Positions 1-7,354 of a stretch of 31,605 nt of DNA are shown here, in pieces (positions within the stretch are counted from its first letter, which is position 1; each line of letters opens with the position of its first letter). The notes under the pieces are model-generated. The model was not told where the DNA came from and searched no databases. It was given only the letters and a program-made list of their open reading frames with translations. Both the position numbers and the translations under genes were made by a program. Source of the stretch: an uncultured bacterium (GTDB lineage Bacteria > Bacillota > Clostridia > Lachnospirales > Lachnospiraceae); the NCBI GenBank assembly GCA_937916345.1, contig CALFUE010000089.1:1-31605 (forward strand). Reading direction: 5' to 3'.

Positions 1-284
1 GTCTCCTTCGTCTCATATCCGAGAGCTATCTCAACTACAGCTCCCAGCTGAACGAATTTCTGAAAATTTTCCGTCTCAAACTTGCGGTTTATCTGATCGT
101 AGGTCTCATAGAGCATAAAGGATGCGATAGACGCCTCGTAATTACAGGTATTCTCAATGACCAGATTTGACATGAGAACCTTCTGATCACGGAGAGAAAC
201 GCCGTTAATGATCGCATTGGCTCTGGGACCCACGAAATTTCCATATTCTTTTTCCAGTGTTGCATATTCAAATTCTGCTCCCAT
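1..284 (-). CDS. CIS spike protein (VgrG/Pvc8-like), N-terminal part
   Basis: The frame opens at ATG 284 after a GGGGGA ribosome binding site and runs without a stop off the left edge, giving 94 residues. The visible part reads MGAEFEYATLEKEYG, then LVIENTC, a FMLYETYD segment and VQLGAVVEIALGYETKE. The pattern of a rigid beta segment followed by an F-x-LGxxVEIxLGY motif is typical of the gp27-like N-terminal domain of VgrG and Pvc8 spike proteins, which form the trimeric needle below the tube. It directly follows two CIS_tube-type adaptor genes, the position where the spike sits in PVC/Afp-type loci. The gp5-like needle cannot be seen here. The family call rests on motif resemblance and context. 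Confidence 0.75.
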   Translation of the reverse strand, partial: MGAEFEYATLEKEYGNFVGPRANAIINGVSLRDQKVLMSNLVIENTCNYEASIASFMLYETYDQINRKFETENFQKFVQLGAVVEIALGYETKE

Positions 285-318
285 TGCTTCCCCCGGCTTT
301 TTAATGCAATCCTATGAA

Positions 319-1191
319 TCACAGACCCAATATATTCTGCGCGTTCTGTGTCCAGCTGGGTCCAAGAGATGTCCTGCCGCTTGCAAAAGCCTTTTTATAG
401 TAATCCATCCAGGGTCCTTTATCCTTGCCGTTGAACATAAGCACGGGATTGTTGGGATCTGCCAGCATGATAAAGATATTTATGTTGGCCCTGGTGGGAT
501 GTCCTTTCGGATCAAATATTGTATAAGTCGAATCTGCACTGGTAAGTATTCCTGTATAACTCATATCACCCCAGTAGAAGGAGACAAGTCTTGTGTAATT
601 ATTCCTGAGCATGGCCGCAAATATTTCCACATCTCTCTGGACGGATACGGACTCTCCGCTGCTGAGCCAGTTCTGAGCCGATTCCACAAGAGATTCCGCA
701 GACTGTACCAGAGAGGCGTTTACCCCCGGAATATCGACCCCCATCTGGATCTGTGACGAAACAGTCTTGTCAACGATCAGCGGGATACGCAGCTCCAGGT
801 TTGCCTGTCTGGTCTGATATGTACTCTGAACACCCTTTGTGGCATCATACATGGGAACCTGCGCAACACCTCGTCCCGTAAGTGTTATCTTGTTGGGGTT
901 GAAAAGCACCTCGTAGCGCAGGAACTTGGCACCATGCTTTGCTTTTCTCGATGATGTGCCCAGGAGATCCCTCATGGTCTTTGCCATTGTGGTCTCGACC
1001 TGATCGGTTATCTTCGCCTGCAGCTTTGCGGGATCAAGACCCATTGCGGCCAGCTGTGCCTCAGTAGCGCTCTTCAGCTCCTGTTTCTTTGTGTCTATCT
1101 CCTTGCCGACCTCACGCTGATCCTCAAATTCAAGGATAGCCTTGTCGAGGAGCCCCGGTACGATACCTGCAAAATTACCCTTAAAAGACAT
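319..1191 (-). CDS. CIS tube-end/baseplate adaptor, CIS_tube domain (Pvc7-like), copy 2
   Basis: A 290-aa protein. Residues 1-90 are an amphipathic Lys/Glu-rich helical region. From about residue 90 there is the CIS_tube-type core: YEVLFNPNKITL, then LELRIPLIVD, a VEIFAAMLRN helix, LVSFYWGDMSYTGIL and YTIFDPKGHPTRANINIFI. The pattern V-x-FNP ... WG ... G-x-L ... YTxFxxxGxPxRA is characteristic of the N-terminal domain of Pvc7/Afp7, which caps the tube and contacts the spike. No LysM domain follows, whereas Pvc7-type proteins usually end in one. It lies 12 bp after a second protein with the same core, so the locus has two adaptors. Start at ATG 1191 behind a GGTAGGGTG ribosome binding site. 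Confidence 0.75.
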   Translation of the reverse strand: MSFKGNFAGIVPGLLDKAILEFEDQREVGKEIDTKKQELKSATEAQLAAMGLDPAKLQAKITDQVETTMAKTMRDLLGTSSRKAKHGAKFLRYEVLFNPNKITLTGRGVAQVPMYDATKGVQSTYQTRQANLELRIPLIVDKTVSSQIQMGVDIPGVNASLVQSAESLVESAQNWLSSGESVSVQRDVEIFAAMLRNNYTRLVSFYWGDMSYTGILTSADSTYTIFDPKGHPTRANINIFIMLADPNNPVLMFNGKDKGPWMDYYKKAFASGRTSLGPSWTQNAQNILGL

Positions 1192-1203
1192 ACACCCTAC
1201 CTT

Positions 1204-1953
1204 TTATCTGTACGAACTCAAATACTCGTTTTTATTAAATACCTTCTTGATGACATTATCCCAGTACTTCTTGTCATCCTGATCATTTTCGTCATAGATG
1301 TGCTGCATTGACATCCTGACCTTTGCGTATATTGGATTTCCGTCCTTGTTGAACATCGTGTACTCAACATTCACATCGGTGAGATTTCCCTTGAAGCCCA
1401 TATCTCCCCACAGAAAAATCATATCCTGCAGAGCCACATTATGGATCAGACCGAGCAGTCCCTGAACCTGATTGATAACGCTGAAGGGACCTCCATAAAT
1501 ATTCTTTGCCATATCATATATGGTCTCAACATTGAAGCCCATGGATGTCATATCAAAAGCGTCCTGATTATTTATATCCTCGAATATAAGCTCAAAATCC
1601 ATGTTTGTCTGTGATATCAGCTGTGCCGACTGGGTCACATTGTTGCTGCCGATCATATATCCGCCGCTGCCTCTACCGGTGCTGTAAAGCCTGATGGATG
1701 AGGGATTATACTGAACCTCCATAGGTATATAGCTATCGGTGGAATAGAATGAATTTTCTCCCAGCAGCGCCGAGAGAGAGCTCATACGCTGCGATGCCTT
1801 TTCGACCATTTTCTGAGCCTTGTTTATAGCTCCCATGGCCTGTCCCAGAACATTTCCTCCGCCCCCGTCAGCAGCTGCGGCCTCTATAGTATTATAATCC
1901 TTTACACACAATATCGCCTTATCGACATTACCTACTACATTTAATAATCCCAT
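1204..1953 (-). CDS. CIS tube-end/baseplate adaptor, CIS_tube domain (Pvc7-like), copy 1
   Basis: A 249-aa protein with the same core as the next gene downstream: MEVQYNPSSIRL at about residue 78, MDFELIFEDIN, then MIFLWGDMGFKGNLTDVNVE and YTMFNKDGNPIYAKVRMSM. In this family the core binds the end of the inner tube and joins it to the baseplate and spike. A glycine/alanine-rich helical segment (residues 28-65) precedes it. The C-terminus stops soon after the core, so there is no LysM module. The ribosome binding site before ATG 1953 is weak (AGGATAA) and the gene begins 5 bp after the preceding stop, so translation is probably coupled. Family assignment is by conserved motifs. Confidence 0.75.
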   Translation of the reverse strand: MGLLNVVGNVDKAILCVKDYNTIEAAAADGGGGNVLGQAMGAINKAQKMVEKASQRMSSLSALLGENSFYSTDSYIPMEVQYNPSSIRLYSTGRGSGGYMIGSNNVTQSAQLISQTNMDFELIFEDINNQDAFDMTSMGFNVETIYDMAKNIYGGPFSVINQVQGLLGLIHNVALQDMIFLWGDMGFKGNLTDVNVEYTMFNKDGNPIYAKVRMSMQHIYDENDQDDKKYWDNVIKKVFNKNEYLSSYR

Positions 1954-1958
1954 TTATC

Positions 1959-4196
1959 CTATACACCCCTCCTGCTGCGCTCATTTGCCAGGCGCTTCTC
2001 TATCTGCCTGTAAACCCTGTCGGAAAGATTATTCATCTGTCTGGTCATACCCTCGGCTATCAGATCATCCAGGCGTCTTTCCTGTTCCCTGAGCCTCTGA
2101 TCGACCACCGTATTGATCACCTTTTCATCAGTCTCGTGACGCTCCTCTGTGGTATGGTGTTCTGTCGTATTGCGAGTTACCTGACGATTTCTCTGTATTG
2201 CCTCTAATACCTCCTCATCTATCCCCGTCTCTTCTCTCTTGTGGACGAGGGACAGATTCTCGATCACACGCTCCCGCTCCTCGACAACCCCTCTCTCACG
2301 CAGATTGGTCAGGTGAACTCTCTCTATCTCGCGCTCCATGGCGGTGTTTCTGACCCTCTCGGTCTCGTTCAGCCGGCTTTCCGCCTCTCTCCTCTCAACT
2401 GATCTGCGTCTGTCTTCTATGACGCGCTCTATGACTGCCCTGTCAACCTCATTGCGCTCCAGCTCGTCTATCTCGGTCTGTGTCAGATATGTGAGATCAA
2501 CTCTGCTGATACCTCTCTCCTCCAGCCGCCTGAGTCTCTCCTCGGAAACCTTTGTCTGCTTCTCTGTCTGCCTGTAGGAATTCTCCACCTGACGGTTGTC
2601 ATATATGAGAGAACCTATATCATTTCTGGTTATCTCTACTCCCGGAGGTATGATCTCGGGATTCTCCAGATATTGCTGTATCAAGGTAAACGCGTCCGGC
2701 GACTGGGTCAGAGCCAGCTGCTGGCGCTGTCTGTCAAACTCCCTGCGCCTCTTTTCCTCCTGTTCTCCCATCTCCCGGAATTCTGCGATGAAGGCCTCCG
2801 GATGAGTGAGAGCTTCCTCCTGGGCTCTTCTGATCTCGGATCTGGTGAGTCTTCTGCGGGAAGCTTCGAATTTCTGTGTTAGGGCGTTTAGATGTGCCTC
2901 ATAGGTCCGGCGCATCTCCCTGTTGTTTTCTTCTATGTTTTGTGTAAGCTCCTGCCTTATATTTCTGCTAACGCTGTTGTCAATATCTTCCTCGAACTCT
3001 GTCAGGAATTCCGCATTATCGGCAGTGGTATTTTCCACATTGACGATTCCGGTCTCCGACTCGATGACATTACTGACATTTAAGGCTTCTTCGTATCTTT
3101 CCTCCCTGTCTCCCTCAGTAATGTAGTAGGACAGCTCGGCCGATCTGGAATCTATATTGGATCTGTACTCTGTAGTCTGATCACCCTCACGGCTAATGAG
3201 GTAAGTCTCTGAGAGATCCATTACCCCCTCATCGAAGAGCTGCATATTCCGGTGAAGGTTTTCGGTTATCCTCTGAAATGTATTTTCTCCAATCCTGTAA
3301 AGGTTTTCAGCTATCTGATACCACTGCGGGCTGTAAGTCTCATTTTCTTCACGCCGCGATACATATATTGATCTGATAACTGACAAAAGGGCGGCCGCCG
3401 TGATATTCGCTCTCGCCTCCTTGTCGTCTGATGCGGGAAGCGCCGCCTCCACCTCGTAATAATTATCGTGTCTGTAAACGAGAGGAAGCTCCTCTCCTCT
3501 TACTTCATTTATGAGTGACTGCAGCAGGAGCTTTTCCGCTGTCTCCTTCTGCTCGGAATAGAGCATCTCCCTGGCAGTGATCCTCGAAACACCGCCTTCC
3601 TGCTGATAAAAATTGGAAAGCGTCTGGTAGATGGCGCCTGTTTTTAGTCTCTGAAATATCTCCTGCTGGAGAACATTTAACTCCTCATTGTAGAAGCTAT
3701 CCGCCTCTTTTACGCTGCTCCGGGAAGACGAGACATATTCCTCGACCAGCGCCTTCATTTCTTCGCTGTGATTCCAATAGGCGTCAAGCCTTCTGGAAAA
3801 ATCGTACTGTTCATTACGGATATTCTGCACCCGTTTCATAAAAGATTCGGTCTGAGTCACTCCCAGCTTGTGCAATACATCAGTTATGAAGACTCTGTCC
3901 TGATAAGTAAAGCTCGAGTTATCGGACAGAAGAATACGATTGAAAAAGTTGTTTATTACTTCAAGCTTTCTGGTGTTGTACTCTCTGATATCCGTGCTGC
4001 CGGATATACTCACACCGCCGCCCTCTTCCATCAGGTAGATCTCAGGCGGTCTGGAGAGAAGATGGAGAAAATCCTCTCCAGTGACAGAGAGATCGAAAAG
4101 CTCGTAATTTCCCAGTATCCTTTGTGAAAAATCCTCTCCCGTATTTATTATTGGTCTGCTGACATGTGTATGTATGGGAGATTTTATCCTGAGCAT
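1959..4196 (-). CDS. Large Arg/Glu-rich coiled-coil protein of the CIS locus
   Basis: A 745-aa protein I cannot assign to a family. Residues 1-70 look folded (an INTGEDF...VTGEDF repetition and LSRPPEIYLMEE). From about residue 400 to the end it is almost entirely charged heptad-like helix, very rich in Arg, Glu and Gln, with runs such as ERREAESRLNETERV. It follows the repeat-tailed tube-fold protein directly, with its ribosome binding site (GGAGGAAAG) inside the end of that gene, and precedes the tube adaptors and spike. Length, helical character and position make a tape-measure or inner scaffold role possible, since a tape measure is expected in such loci and no other candidate is visible. 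A baseplate brace or effector carrier is the alternative. Confidence 0.6.
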   Translation of the reverse strand: MLRIKSPIHTHVSRPIINTGEDFSQRILGNYELFDLSVTGEDFLHLLSRPPEIYLMEEGGGVSISGSTDIREYNTRKLEVINNFFNRILLSDNSSFTYQDRVFITDVLHKLGVTQTESFMKRVQNIRNEQYDFSRRLDAYWNHSEEMKALVEEYVSSSRSSVKEADSFYNEELNVLQQEIFQRLKTGAIYQTLSNFYQQEGGVSRITAREMLYSEQKETAEKLLLQSLINEVRGEELPLVYRHDNYYEVEAALPASDDKEARANITAAALLSVIRSIYVSRREENETYSPQWYQIAENLYRIGENTFQRITENLHRNMQLFDEGVMDLSETYLISREGDQTTEYRSNIDSRSAELSYYITEGDREERYEEALNVSNVIESETGIVNVENTTADNAEFLTEFEEDIDNSVSRNIRQELTQNIEENNREMRRTYEAHLNALTQKFEASRRRLTRSEIRRAQEEALTHPEAFIAEFREMGEQEEKRRREFDRQRQQLALTQSPDAFTLIQQYLENPEIIPPGVEITRNDIGSLIYDNRQVENSYRQTEKQTKVSEERLRRLEERGISRVDLTYLTQTEIDELERNEVDRAVIERVIEDRRRSVERREAESRLNETERVRNTAMEREIERVHLTNLRERGVVEERERVIENLSLVHKREETGIDEEVLEAIQRNRQVTRNTTEHHTTEERHETDEKVINTVVDQRLREQERRLDDLIAEGMTRQMNNLSDRVYRQIEKRLANERSRRGV

Positions 4197-6047
4197 TTAT
4201 CGCTTTCCTCCGGATAGGAAATTTGCCACATCACTGGCGCCTTTTACAATGACCGCTGACCTGTTCATTCCGGGTTTTCTGATGTCCCACATTTTTCTCT
4301 CGGCTCTTACCTTGTCGTGTTCCGGAACAGTGGCAGAGTGCGGCGCACTCTTTCTTGTTATCTTGAAACCATCCACACGCGGTTTCCTGCGATCCTCGGT
4401 GGGAACCGTAGCAGAACTGGGTCTGCTCCTCTTCGCTATCCTGAAGCTCTTTACATCAGCAGTCTTTCTGTCGTCTGTAGGAACGATAGCAGAACTGGGC
4501 CGACTTACTTTCTCTATCTTGAAACTCTTGACGCTGGCGGTCTGTCTGTCCTCTGCAGGAACCGTAGCAGAATGCGGCTTACTGTTTTTCGATATCTTGT
4601 AGCCGTCTGCACTGGCAGTTCTCTCGTCTTCAGCAGGGACGGCAGCCGAACGGGAGCCCTTGGGATCTTCAATGCTGAAGCCTGCTACATCAGCCCTGCT
4701 CTTGTCCTCCGCAGGAACTGCTGCATATTTTGATGCGCCGTTCGTTACATCAAATCCATCCACCTCGGCTCTTTCTATATCCTGAGCAGGCACTAACGCC
4801 GAAGTATTCGAACCCTTCTTCTTTATAGAGTATGTCATCCTCTGAGCCTTGACCGAATCCTTTTCCGGCAAGGTGGCAGAACGATTAGTCTTTCTTCTTG
4901 TAACCGTGTAAGCCTTTATCCTTGCTCTCTTTTCGTCATCCTTCGGCGCTTCGGCAGAGCGGTTTTTGCTCTTTGCCCTGATATTGAACAGTACCTTTTT
5001 GGCTTTCTTCCTGTCCTCAGCCGGTGCCGCAGCTGCACGTGCTCCTTTCGGATCCTTTATGTCAAAGCTGAAGACTTCAGCTCTCACGGTGTCAGTTTCA
5101 CTAATCTTTGCGCTTCTATTGGCCTCGGAGCTCTTGCTCTTTGCCTCCGTAACCTGCCATGACTTGACCTCAGCCCTCTTCGGATCCGCAACAGGACGGG
5201 CAGCGCTTCTCATATCAGTAGCAGGATCATCCTTGGTAGATTTATGATTCCTGATATTCCAGTTTCTTGTCTCCGCTCTGGCCTCATTCCACTCGGGGAA
5301 AGGATCATTTGCCCTGGCATTTTTGTCACTTCTGGTTTTATCCCAATTCTTGATATCCCATGGAGTCTTTGTCATATCCGCATTGGGAGTGGTGATGGCT
5401 ACCATCTCGCGATACGCGATGGTGGTCACCTCACGGAGAAGTCCGCTCTGTTCGGCGTTCAGCTCACCGTACTCCTTACCTGTTACTATACAGCCCGTAA
5501 AAGCATAAAAACGTATAAACTCCGTCTGTACCATTGTATCCGCGAATCCGCTGCTCGATGATGAAACGCGGGATACTGCTAAAAGCATCGGGAGCACCAT
5601 CTCAGTACCCAGCTGCAGAGGATCGACCTTGTCGATACCTACATATCTCTCAACCTGCAGGGTAAACCTGCGGGCGTTTGGCTTACGCTTTAAGATAACA
5701 TAATCGTTACGACCACCCTCCTGGATCTCCTCAAATTCATTCTCCTTCGAGAAAGCCCTGACAGATCTGCATGGCGCATCAAAAGCTGCCTCTATCCTGA
5801 GGAAAAAATTGAAGGACGGAGCCGGCTCTCTGTTATAATTCCAAAAATAATCAGTGGTAATAAGATTTGAAAACCAGTCACCTGCACCTCCCGATGTCTC
5901 CTCCTGATACCCGAAGTCCCTGATGGACTGAGCTCTGTCGGAAGCAAGGGAAGCATTATCAACTGCAGGAGTATATGCAGTTGAGGACACAAGATCCTTG
6001 TATTCAGCATCCATAACTTTTGGTTCTGCCGGGGTAACATCAGCCAT
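4197..6047 (-). CDS. Tube-fold CIS protein with long 26-residue tandem-repeat tail
   Basis: A 616-aa protein. Residues about 75-215 resemble the tail tube/tube-initiator fold (Pvc5/gp19-like): SFNFFLRIEAAFDAPCRSVR, then DYVILKRKPNARRFTLQVER, a FIRFYAFTGCIVTGKEYGEL strand pair and REMVAI. From about residue 277 to 600 the chain is eleven to twelve imperfect 26-residue repeats with the core SATVPAEDR, then a basic/alanine stretch, V-x-x-F-x-I and a Lys/Arg-rich turn; the tail is strongly basic. Tube proteins of this family are normally 150-220 residues, so the tail is an added domain. It lies after tube, assembly protein and the DUF6760-like frame and just before the coiled-coil protein. ATG 6047 follows an AAGGAG site. 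The tube-fold call is moderately sure; the tail's function is unknown. Confidence 0.65.
   Translation of the reverse strand: MADVTPAEPKVMDAEYKDLVSSTAYTPAVDNASLASDRAQSIRDFGYQEETSGGAGDWFSNLITTDYFWNYNREPAPSFNFFLRIEAAFDAPCRSVRAFSKENEFEEIQEGGRNDYVILKRKPNARRFTLQVERYVGIDKVDPLQLGTEMVLPMLLAVSRVSSSSSGFADTMVQTEFIRFYAFTGCIVTGKEYGELNAEQSGLLREVTTIAYREMVAITTPNADMTKTPWDIKNWDKTRSDKNARANDPFPEWNEARAETRNWNIRNHKSTKDDPATDMRSAARPVADPKRAEVKSWQVTEAKSKSSEANRSAKISETDTVRAEVFSFDIKDPKGARAAAAPAEDRKKAKKVLFNIRAKSKNRSAEAPKDDEKRARIKAYTVTRRKTNRSATLPEKDSVKAQRMTYSIKKKGSNTSALVPAQDIERAEVDGFDVTNGASKYAAVPAEDKSRADVAGFSIEDPKGSRSAAVPAEDERTASADGYKISKNSKPHSATVPAEDRQTASVKSFKIEKVSRPSSAIVPTDDRKTADVKSFRIAKRSRPSSATVPTEDRRKPRVDGFKITRKSAPHSATVPEHDKVRAERKMWDIRKPGMNRSAVIVKGASDVANFLSGGKR
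4240..5215 (-). repeat. Coding tandem repeats, about 78 bp (26 aa) per unit
   Basis: Within the repeat-tailed tube-fold gene, about eleven to twelve units of roughly 78 bp follow each other without spacers. Each encodes (S/A)A-x-(V/L/A)P-x-(E/D)D, a charged segment, an aromatic-x-(I/V) strand and a basic turn. Units nearest the 3' end (plus-strand 4350-4620) are most alike, for example SATVPAEDRQTASVKSFKIE and SAIVPTDDRKTADVKSFRIA. Units near 5000-5200 are more diverged. This gradient suggests recent expansion at the C-terminal end. Confidence 0.85.
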
Positions 6048-6124
6048 AAGATCTCCTTTTACAAAACTCTTTTCGTTTTGACGTTTGCCGCGCCGGATTT
6101 TGGCCGTTTAAAGCGGCATGCTTA

Positions 6125-6349
6125 CTATAAAATCCGTCTTCCACTCATCTCGGTAATGCTCTTTTCCTTATCTTTAGAGGGAGAAAGCTCTTTGTTGATG
6201 GATGATATCTCGCTGCACCAGCGCCTCCGGTCTGTATGGCAGAGACCTGCCACCTCATCCTCGCTCCAGTGGAAATAATAGGAGATAAAAGCCATCTCAC
6301 GGTACAGTTCATCCTTCGGATAAAGCTTTAACCCTCCCCTGTAAAATTT
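6125..6349 (-). CDS. DUF6760-like small CIS protein, frame without start codon (candidate -1 frameshift product)
   Basis: In the -1 frame relative to the upstream tail-assembly gene there is an open frame ending at TAG 6127-6125. It encodes LYPKDELYREMAFISYYFHW and then DRRRWCSEISSINKEL. This matches the small protein (annotated DUF6760 in databases, as I recall) that follows the tail-assembly gene in many eCIS loci, with a YR/EEVAFIAYHFHW core and an RRRW motif. No ATG, GTG or TTG lies in this frame between its upstream TGA and the conserved core; the first in-frame ATG falls inside the core. The end of the assembly gene contains a slippery A_AAT_TTT heptamer in the right phase, so a -1 frameshift would append about 74 residues to that protein. 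An error in the sequence or a non-standard start is the alternative. Confidence 0.7.
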   Translation of the reverse strand, partial: KFYRGGLKLYPKDELYREMAFISYYFHWSEDEVAGLCHTDRRRWCSEISSINKELSPSKDKEKSITEMSGRRIL

Positions 6350-6690
6350 AGCGGTACCTCAAAGGTCTTTCCGCAATCTGGACAGACAGCCGTAAAAGTG
6401 GGAGGATCAATATCATTTATCCTCTGGTACATATCCTGCAAAAAAGCAAGATCAGCAGTAAAAAGCCTCTCGATATGTGTCGCAGTGACAGCTTCAAGCC
6501 CTTCTATATCTGTCACAACCTTTGAAAGGATAACTATGGTAAGATATGAGGGATTTGATAAAACTCTGGGATCTCTTGTGGCAGATATCTCATCACCTGC
6601 GGTGGCGAGTCTCATATGCCCTGTCCTGTGAGTGTTCCCATCCTTGTCGACATAACCCTTTGGAAGGGTGAATTCATAAACTGTTTCCAT
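6328..6690 (-). CDS. CIS tail-assembly protein (phage tail assembly chaperone-like)
   Basis: A 120-aa protein starting at ATG 6690 behind AAGGGG. It reads METVYEFTLPKGYVDKDGN, then GHMRLATAGDEI, DPRVLSNPSYLTIVILSKVV, a helix containing IERLFTADLAFLQDMYQRI and a C-terminal CPDCGKTFEVPL half zinc ribbon. This is the layout of the small eCIS protein encoded after tube genes and annotated as phage tail assembly protein; it probably chaperones tube or tape-measure assembly in the cytoplasm. Only one CxxC pair is present, so any zinc site needs a partner chain. Five codons before its stop lies a slippery heptamer that leads into the DUF6760-like frame. In tailed phages, tail-assembly chaperones are often made in two forms through such a shift. 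Confidence 0.75.
   Translation of the reverse strand: METVYEFTLPKGYVDKDGNTHRTGHMRLATAGDEISATRDPRVLSNPSYLTIVILSKVVTDIEGLEAVTATHIERLFTADLAFLQDMYQRINDIDPPTFTAVCPDCGKTFEVPLNFTGEG
6343..6349 (-). promoter_or_regulatory. Candidate -1 ribosomal frameshift heptamer A_AAT_TTT
   Basis: Read on the minus strand the last codons of the assembly gene are CTA AAT TTT ACA GGG GAG GGT TAA. A_AAT_TTT fits the X_XXY_YYZ rule, with both tRNAs able to re-pair one base back as AAA TTT. After slipping, translation enters the DUF6760-like frame and ends at 6125. A purine-rich AGGGGAGGG follows four bases later. It could pause the ribosome or serve as a ribosome binding site, but no in-frame start codon is near it. 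Confidence 0.5.
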
Positions 6691-6733
6691 TTCTGCTGCC
6701 CCTTTGCATTCCTGATCAATAATTCAACAATAA

Positions 6734-6796
6734 TCCGGATAGCAGAATACTTGAACAAAAGTCCAAGTACTCTGCCATCCGGACCAACCGGATGGC
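6734..6796 (-). promoter_or_regulatory. Two mutually exclusive hairpins directly after the tube gene
   Basis: Seven bases after the tube stop codon, minus-strand RNA can form a 9-bp hairpin (6796-6788 with 6782-6774, 5-nt loop). The second arm of that hairpin can instead form the base of a 20-bp stem (6783-6764 with 6753-6734, G-U pairs allowed, 10-nt loop). The longer stem is followed by a moderately U-rich stretch. The placement suggests a partial terminator or 3' stabiliser that lets tube (and sheath) be made in excess over the assembly and baseplate proteins. Confidence 0.6.
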
Positions 6797-6803
6797 CAAA
6801 CCT

Positions 6804-7304
6804 TTAGTTAGGTATTACAAGCTCTTCGTATGCAAGCTCAACGCTCTCGATTGCGACATCAGATGTCTTGGCGTCAAGATCAGGTGCATTATATTTTGCA
6901 ACCCATGCATTTGTAAGTATCCAAACGCGATCACCGCTTACAGTTTCCTGTACCTGCTTGGGTGCCTGTGCATTTGTATCAATAAGCTCGATGGTGACAT
7001 TCGCTCTGGGAATCTGTCCACGGCGCTCGCTCACACACTCACGGATCCACTCTTTGAAAGTAGAATCCATTGTGTAGCCCATCTTGAGGGTGACATTACC
7101 GTGCTTTACCAATCCGGGAATTTTTACCGGTGCAAGGCTGTTTGCGTTGCCCTGACGGAACTCTACTACATCAACTGATGCTTCGATTCCGGAAACCTCT
7201 GAAAATGCTGCCGTACCTGCAACTCCATCGACATTTACGATGAAGTTCATCTTAGTTAACGGATACGCCAGTCCGTCATTAGTTTTATAAGGATCTGTAG
7301 CCAT
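6804..7304 (-). CDS. CIS inner tube protein (gp19/Pvc1-like)
   Basis: A 166-aa protein of normal tube length with the family pattern: MNFIVNVDG near residue 19, AAFSEVSGIEASVDVVEFRQ, the IPGLVKHGNVTLKMGYTMD hairpin, a FKEWI helix and the closing strands with VAKYNAPDLDA. Hexameric rings of this protein stack into the rigid tube that is expelled when the sheath contracts. It starts at ATG 7304 behind AAAGGAGC, 50 bp after the sheath gene, and is followed at once by a strong hairpin. The sheath-before-tube order differs from PVC/Afp, where a tube gene comes first. It is the only full-length ordinary tube gene visible. Confidence 0.93.
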   Translation of the reverse strand: MATDPYKTNDGLAYPLTKMNFIVNVDGVAGTAAFSEVSGIEASVDVVEFRQGNANSLAPVKIPGLVKHGNVTLKMGYTMDSTFKEWIRECVSERRGQIPRANVTIELIDTNAQAPKQVQETVSGDRVWILTNAWVAKYNAPDLDAKTSDVAIESVELAYEELVIPN

Positions 7305-7354
7305 TATATTTGCTCCTTTCGTTCTTAGCTAAAATGGAATCTCAAAGATGCCGT

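Noticed and set aside
89..322. 77-aa minus-strand frame at the left edge
   Set aside because: It overlaps the spike gene in another frame; the spike frame from 284 shows clear family motifs, this one does not.
4240..5215. 78-bp repeats as a CRISPR-like array
   Set aside because: They are adjacent, coding, and diverge at the protein level with the frame kept.
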